Assembly (NCBI GenBank): GCA_016935775.1
Contig: JAFGQF010000252.1
Location: 1-8,078 of the forward strand
Origin: Caldifarciminota bacterium
Lineage (GTDB): Bacteria > Hydrothermota > Tepidihabitantia > Tepidihabitantales > Tepidihabitantaceae
Reading direction: 5' to 3'
DNA length: 8,078 bases
Made by a program: the position numbers and the translations under genes. Below the pieces are notes generated by a model. It did not search any database. It saw only the letters and a list, made by a program, of their open reading frames with translations, and had not been told where the DNA came from. Positions 6,601-8,078 of the stretch are shown here, in pieces. Within the stretch, counting starts at the first letter, position 1; every line of letters begins with the position of its first letter.

Positions 6601-7082
6601 GTGACATAGACATTGCCGGCCGCGTCCAGCCCGATGCCCCTCGCGTAATCGGTCCCGGCCGGGCCTTCGTAGCGCCGCACCCACAGTTCGTTCCCGTCCG
6701 GGTCGTACTTCACCGTCGCGTAGTCGTGGCTGCTGACGTTTCCCCAGGAATAGCCGATCACGTAGACATTGCCCGATGCGTCCACCGCCAGCCCGGTTGC
6801 GATGTCTTCGCCCGACGTGCCGTCGTAGCGACGCACCCACAGCTCGTTGCCGGAAGCGTCGTACCTGACGGTCGCGTAGTCCCAGCCCGCGGCGCCCTGG
6901 CTGTAGCCGGTGACGAAGGCCCCGCCCGCGCCGTCCGGCGCCACGCCGGTCGCGACGTCGTTGAAGTTCAGCGGGCTGTCGTAGCGGGCGACCCACAGCT
7001 CGGTCTCCTGCGCGCCGGCGATCACGGCCAGCGCGGCGATTGTCACTGCGATGAAAGTTGTCCTGCCTGCTCTGCGCAACAT
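3678..7082 (-). CDS. Large secreted multidomain protein: SBBP propeller, choice-of-anchor-J-like domain, Kelch-like propeller, T9SS-type sorting domain
   Basis: The protein has 1134 residues. Residues 1-24 form a signal peptide (RRAGR, hydrophobic core, AGA|QE). Residues 28-444 are eight SBBP-type repeats of 51-54 residues with the consensus ELWVRRY-DG...D-[IY]-A-x-G-[LI]-AVDA-GNVYVTG...DYATVKYD-GN. Residues 448-497 resemble the first half of a CARDB/Ig-like domain. Residues 498-646 resemble a choice-of-anchor J/cleaved-adhesin domain (NFDE, FPPAGW, NDDWLITPR, ending GICIDDVRL). Residues 648-704 look like the second half of the Ig-like domain (LAVFVPAGDTVSATFPAWEA, GDVEPGND). Residues 705-1030 hold six Kelch-like blades of the type LYALKGGNTQQFYRYDPATDLWEEL. 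Residues 1055-1134 are a T9SS type A-like sorting domain (PNPLAGA, VSVFDIAGRGV, LSAGVYLVKFEA, KLVVER). It is probably exported and surface-bound or released, with a ligand-binding or adhesive role that the sequence does not specify. AGGAGG four bases upstream (7087-7092) fixes the ATG. It appears monocistronic, with its own promoter and terminator. Confidence 0.92.
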   Translation of the reverse strand: MLRRAGRTTFIAVTIAALAVIAGAQETELWVARYDSPLNFNDVATGVAPDGAGGAFVTGYSQGAAGWDYATVRYDASGNELWVRRYDGTSGEDIATGLAVDASGNVYVIGYSWGNVSSHDYATVKYDPDGNELWVRRYEGPAGTDYARGIGLDAAGNVYVTGQSWGGANYDYATVKYDPDGNELWVRRYNGPGNGTDNVYGLAVDAAGNAHVTGYCYTGAVTGHDYATVKYDTDGNELWVRYYAGAGSLSDQARAIAVDGSGNVVVTGWAVGPANLDYATVKYDAAGNELWARLYNGTGNGTDNGYALALDAAGNVYVTGESWGNVSSYDYATVKYDAAGNQQWAMRHDGSAAIDDIAVAMAVGPAGDVFVTGRTTETSTSWDYTTVKYSPAGAELWVHSYDGGTGLLGSDQARAIACSPQGAVFVTGSSSGSASGLDYATIKYGFRDLAVAGITVPDTLEPEGLLVPEVEVWSPGSQGDTGRAFFFVERPGGGFYANFDEAGFPPAGWDTANADGGLFNWHQGAAFPLTPPSYATVLREPTLAANDDWLITPRVRVAAHDTVYFWARTVDGDMESLQVWVSYTEPHPDSFKQAIQAFDFNSTTYGLYWADFHSVGDTTVYIGFRYRMPSGFVGAGICIDDVRLPGTYYAESLAVFVPAGDTVSATFPAWEAEEGRYVARCSVYVAGDVEPGNDELAQPLRVYVPPAPPSDWTEKQPMPLPPSGKPVYYGGWLTYNEADNTIYGGKGNKQQEFYRFELVSEAWTYVGQLPSGLYGGRSRPTKKGSRAVAGPDALYYTAGNNTNSFYRYHITGDTWAELEFVPDGPSRKRIKGGNDMVYIQQGAAGYVYLLKGYRNEFYRFNIASGEWEALPSVPFGRKQKYDKGSFLAWDGGGYLYAHQAKYPNPVNGHHYMFRYDMAGDTWDNDTLKGMPLLGLHGGRLRSKKSKDGGSGAWHDGKLYALKGGNTQQFYRYDPATDLWEELDTMPTVGAASRKRRVKAGAELVSTGTGAFYALKGNKTPELWYYAASDRATSADGPRRDGALAGAFDIRHPAFEIAPNPLAGARAVLRYSLPMAGAARVSVFDIAGRGVLSRGIIAGRSGSVNLDLGRLSAGVYLVKFEAAGRTLTGKLVVER
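5751..7001 (-). repeat. Eight tandem in-frame repeats (about 153-162 bp) encoding SBBP propeller blades
   Basis: The units encode residues 28-79, 80-131, 132-182, 183-236, 237-288, 289-341, 342-394 and 395-444 of the large secreted protein. The blocks encoding DYATVKYD are nearly identical in DNA: on the plus strand close copies start at about 6072, 6231, 6387, 6549 and 6702, spaced 159, 156, 162 and 153 bases. The spacing is always a multiple of three. The first, seventh and eighth units are the most diverged, which suggests that the central ones were amplified more recently or homogenised. Confidence 0.85.
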
Positions 7083-7139
7083 CCTGCCTCCTCTTGTTCA
7101 GCACTCGGGGAATGCGGATCGATGCAACCCGATCAGACT

Positions 7140-7167
7140 ATCATAAGCGGCTGTCGCCGGTCGTCAA
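7140..7167 (-). promoter_or_regulatory. Predicted sigma70-type promoter of the 1134-residue secreted protein gene
   Basis: On the minus strand, TTGACG (7162-7167) and TATGAT (7140-7145) are separated by 16 bases, each with one mismatch to consensus. Transcription would start near 7133, giving a leader of about 50 nt with the AGGAGG at its end. It sits in the 97-base gap after the small membrane protein gene, so the large gene need not be part of the upstream operon. Confidence 0.65.
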
Positions 7168-7179
7168 GCAACCGGGGCG

Positions 7180-7401
7180 TCATAACCCGGCCGCGGGATT
7201 GAATAACTGCTCCCACAACAGCCGGAACCGGTCCAGGTTCAATATCACCACCAGCGCGATGAGCAGGGCGACGAACAGCGCCGCCGCCCAGGGCAGGCAG
7301 CCGAGGAACCGCGGCTGCGGCTTCTTCCGCTCCAGCCGCCCGAGCTGCCGCAGTATCCGCTCGCCGCGCGCCTGCTCCGGGTCCGCGGTCCGCCGCGCCA
7401 C
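7180..7401 (-). CDS. Small single-pass membrane protein next to the CHAT-like gene
   Basis: The protein has 73 residues from a GTG start two bases after the stop of the CHAT-like gene (7404-7406). Residues 1-35 are charged and hydrophilic (ARRTADPEQARGERILRQLG, RLERKKPQPR) and could form a short helix. A strong transmembrane segment follows at about residues 36-58 (FLGCLPWAAALFVALLIALVV), then a 15-residue tail (ILNLDRFRLLWEQLFNPAAGL region). The basic residues before the membrane segment favour a cytoplasmic N-terminus. No homologue is recognised. Codons are mostly G/C-ending like those of its neighbours. No clear Shine-Dalgarno is seen, so translation may be coupled to the upstream gene. 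The same frame stays open upstream inside the CHAT-like gene, but that part is only its shadow. The membrane segment and tight spacing support a real gene; the exact start is uncertain. Confidence 0.65.
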   Translation of the reverse strand: MARRTADPEQARGERILRQLGRLERKKPQPRFLGCLPWAAALFVALLIALVVILNLDRFRLLWEQLFNPAAGL

Positions 7402-7403
7402 GG

Positions 7404-7988
7404 CTAGCGGTAGACCATCCGGAACCCGAGCTCGCCCGACAGCGCCCGGGTGCTCTTCCGAATCGCCTTCTCGGCCGCGGCCAGGCCGGCGCGGGTCATC
7501 GAGTACTTCTGCAGTTCGTTGATTGCCACGAGGTCGAGCGCGGTGGACTTGATCCAGTCCACGTCGGTCTTGTAGCCGCAGACCGCCTTGGCGCCCGAAG
7601 ACACGAGGAACCGGTTGATGAACCGGCGGTCCAGGTCCAGGACCGAGCACGCGCCGAAGTAGACCAGCCGGTTGCGGCACCGACCGCCGAGCCGCGCGCC
7701 CAGGTCTTCGAGGGTCATCCGCGCGCGCGGGCTAATGACTATCTCACCGCACGTACCGTGGAACGCAAGGTAGAGTATCCGGTAGTCCCGGTACCCGCGC
7801 TGGCGCCACTTGTCCATCAGGAACTCGAGCTCCTCGAGCGTCGAGCAGTCGCGGTAGATGAATTTCACCCCGGCGTTCAGGTCCAGGAGCTCCAGCACCG
7901 GCCGGACCGACGCGCTCCCGCGGAGCGAGTCCTCCCAGTTGCCCTCGATGCAGAACACCCGCTTCGGGAAAACCTTCTTCTTCGCCAC
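7404..7988 (-). CDS. CHAT/caspase-like putative cysteine peptidase, uncharacterised family
   Basis: The protein has 194 residues, with no signal peptide or membrane segment, so it is probably cytosolic. The layout resembles a minimal clan-CD peptidase domain. A strand and short motif come first (VFCIEGNWEDSLR, 11-23), then LYLAFHGTCGEI with candidate catalytic His77, then RLVYFGACSVLD with candidate catalytic Cys114. Next is FLVSSGAKAVCGYKTDVDW (127-145), which resembles the CHAT strand GA-x-x-V-x-G-x-x-x-x-VD after the cysteine. A helical C-terminus ends GELGFRMVYR. CHAT and caspase-like proteins use such a His/Cys dyad to cleave proteins, but neither activity nor substrate can be read here. 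From memory, similar proteins are annotated as DUF6642-like hypotheticals; this is unverified. The start is GTG, three bases after the preceding gene's stop, with only a weak GGGGA upstream, which suggests translational coupling. No separate sensor domain is fused. Confidence 0.8.
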   Translation of the reverse strand: MAKKKVFPKRVFCIEGNWEDSLRGSASVRPVLELLDLNAGVKFIYRDCSTLEELEFLMDKWRQRGYRDYRILYLAFHGTCGEIVISPRARMTLEDLGARLGGRCRNRLVYFGACSVLDLDRRFINRFLVSSGAKAVCGYKTDVDWIKSTALDLVAINELQKYSMTRAGLAAAEKAIRKSTRALSGELGFRMVYR

Positions 7989-7991
7989 GCA

Positions 7992-8078
7992 CTAGTCCCC
8001 GAACCTCAACCGCGGCACGCCCCGCCAGTCCCAGAGCACGTCCAGGCCGTTCGGCTCCTCGACGAGCCCGAACATCGC
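7992..8078 (-). CDS. C-terminal end of an unrecognised protein, 5' part beyond the window
   Basis: The last 28 codons and a TAG stop (7992-7994) of a gene entering from the right are visible. The visible residues include MFGLVEEPNGLDVLWDW and RGVPRLRFGD; they are tryptophan-containing, charged and plausible as coding. Codons end mostly in G or C, like neighbouring genes. The stop lies three bases before the GTG of the CHAT-like gene, so the two are very probably co-transcribed. No family is recognised from so short a piece. An in-frame ATG lies at the edge, but the real start is probably outside the window. Confidence 0.6.
   Translation of the reverse strand, partial: AMFGLVEEPNGLDVLWDWRGVPRLRFGD

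Noticed and set aside
5751..7001. Regularly spaced repeats that could suggest a CRISPR array
   Set aside because: Spacing is 153-162 bases, always a multiple of three, and the repeats encode propeller blades within one open frame; there are no short unique spacers.
3324..7202. Very long plus-strand open frame (1292 codons)
   Set aside because: It is the antisense shadow of the two secreted-protein genes. Its translation is rich in Arg, Val, Pro, Gly and His without domain motifs, while the minus strand has signal peptides, repeats, sorting domains and good ribosome-binding sites.
7402..7680. Upstream extension of the small membrane protein frame to codon 166
   Set aside because: The first 93 codons overlap the CHAT-like gene in another frame and give a Pro/Gly/Arg-rich shadow; only the part after GTG at 7401 looks coding.

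Overview
The window is GC-rich bacterial DNA and every gene supported here lies on the minus strand, so transcription runs right to left. The organism cannot be named from the sequence. Two large secreted proteins carry type IX secretion (T9SS/Por)-type C-terminal sorting domains, which are typical of the Bacteroidota/FCB assemblage and of candidate phyla such as WOR-3 (Stahlbacteria). With this GC content, a candidate-phylum genome of that kind is my best guess (inference).

From right to left: (1) 7180-8078 is a tight three-gene cluster. It holds the last 28 codons of an unrecognised gene, then after 3 bases a GTG-started 194-residue protein with a CHAT/caspase-like His-Cys signature, then after 2 bases a 73-residue GTG-started protein with one transmembrane segment. 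(2) 7082-3678 encodes a 1134-residue secreted protein: signal peptide, eight SBBP-type propeller repeats, a choice-of-anchor-J-like domain that seems inserted into an Ig/CARDB-like domain, six Kelch-like blades and a sorting domain. It has its own sigma70-like promoter and a plausible intrinsic terminator. (3) 3533-1866 encodes a second secreted protein, with a signal peptide, seven repeats of another propeller type and a sorting domain, again with its own promoter. (4) 1865-1260 is about 600 bases without a convincing gene. It carries a cluster of GC-rich palindromes and the promoter and long leader of the next gene. (5) 1259-1 is the N-terminal 419 codons of an L-glutamate-gamma-semialdehyde (P5C) dehydrogenase, pruA/rocA type, running off the left edge.

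The two sorting-domain proteins are probably exported and displayed on, or released from, the outer surface. Nothing in the window gives their ligand, and no T9SS machinery gene is present. The dehydrogenase belongs to proline/glutamate catabolism and is probably functionally unrelated. The most interesting part is the right-hand cluster: a putative CHAT/caspase-like cysteine peptidase next to a tiny membrane protein is compatible with a protease-effector module, but this is a hypothesis only.
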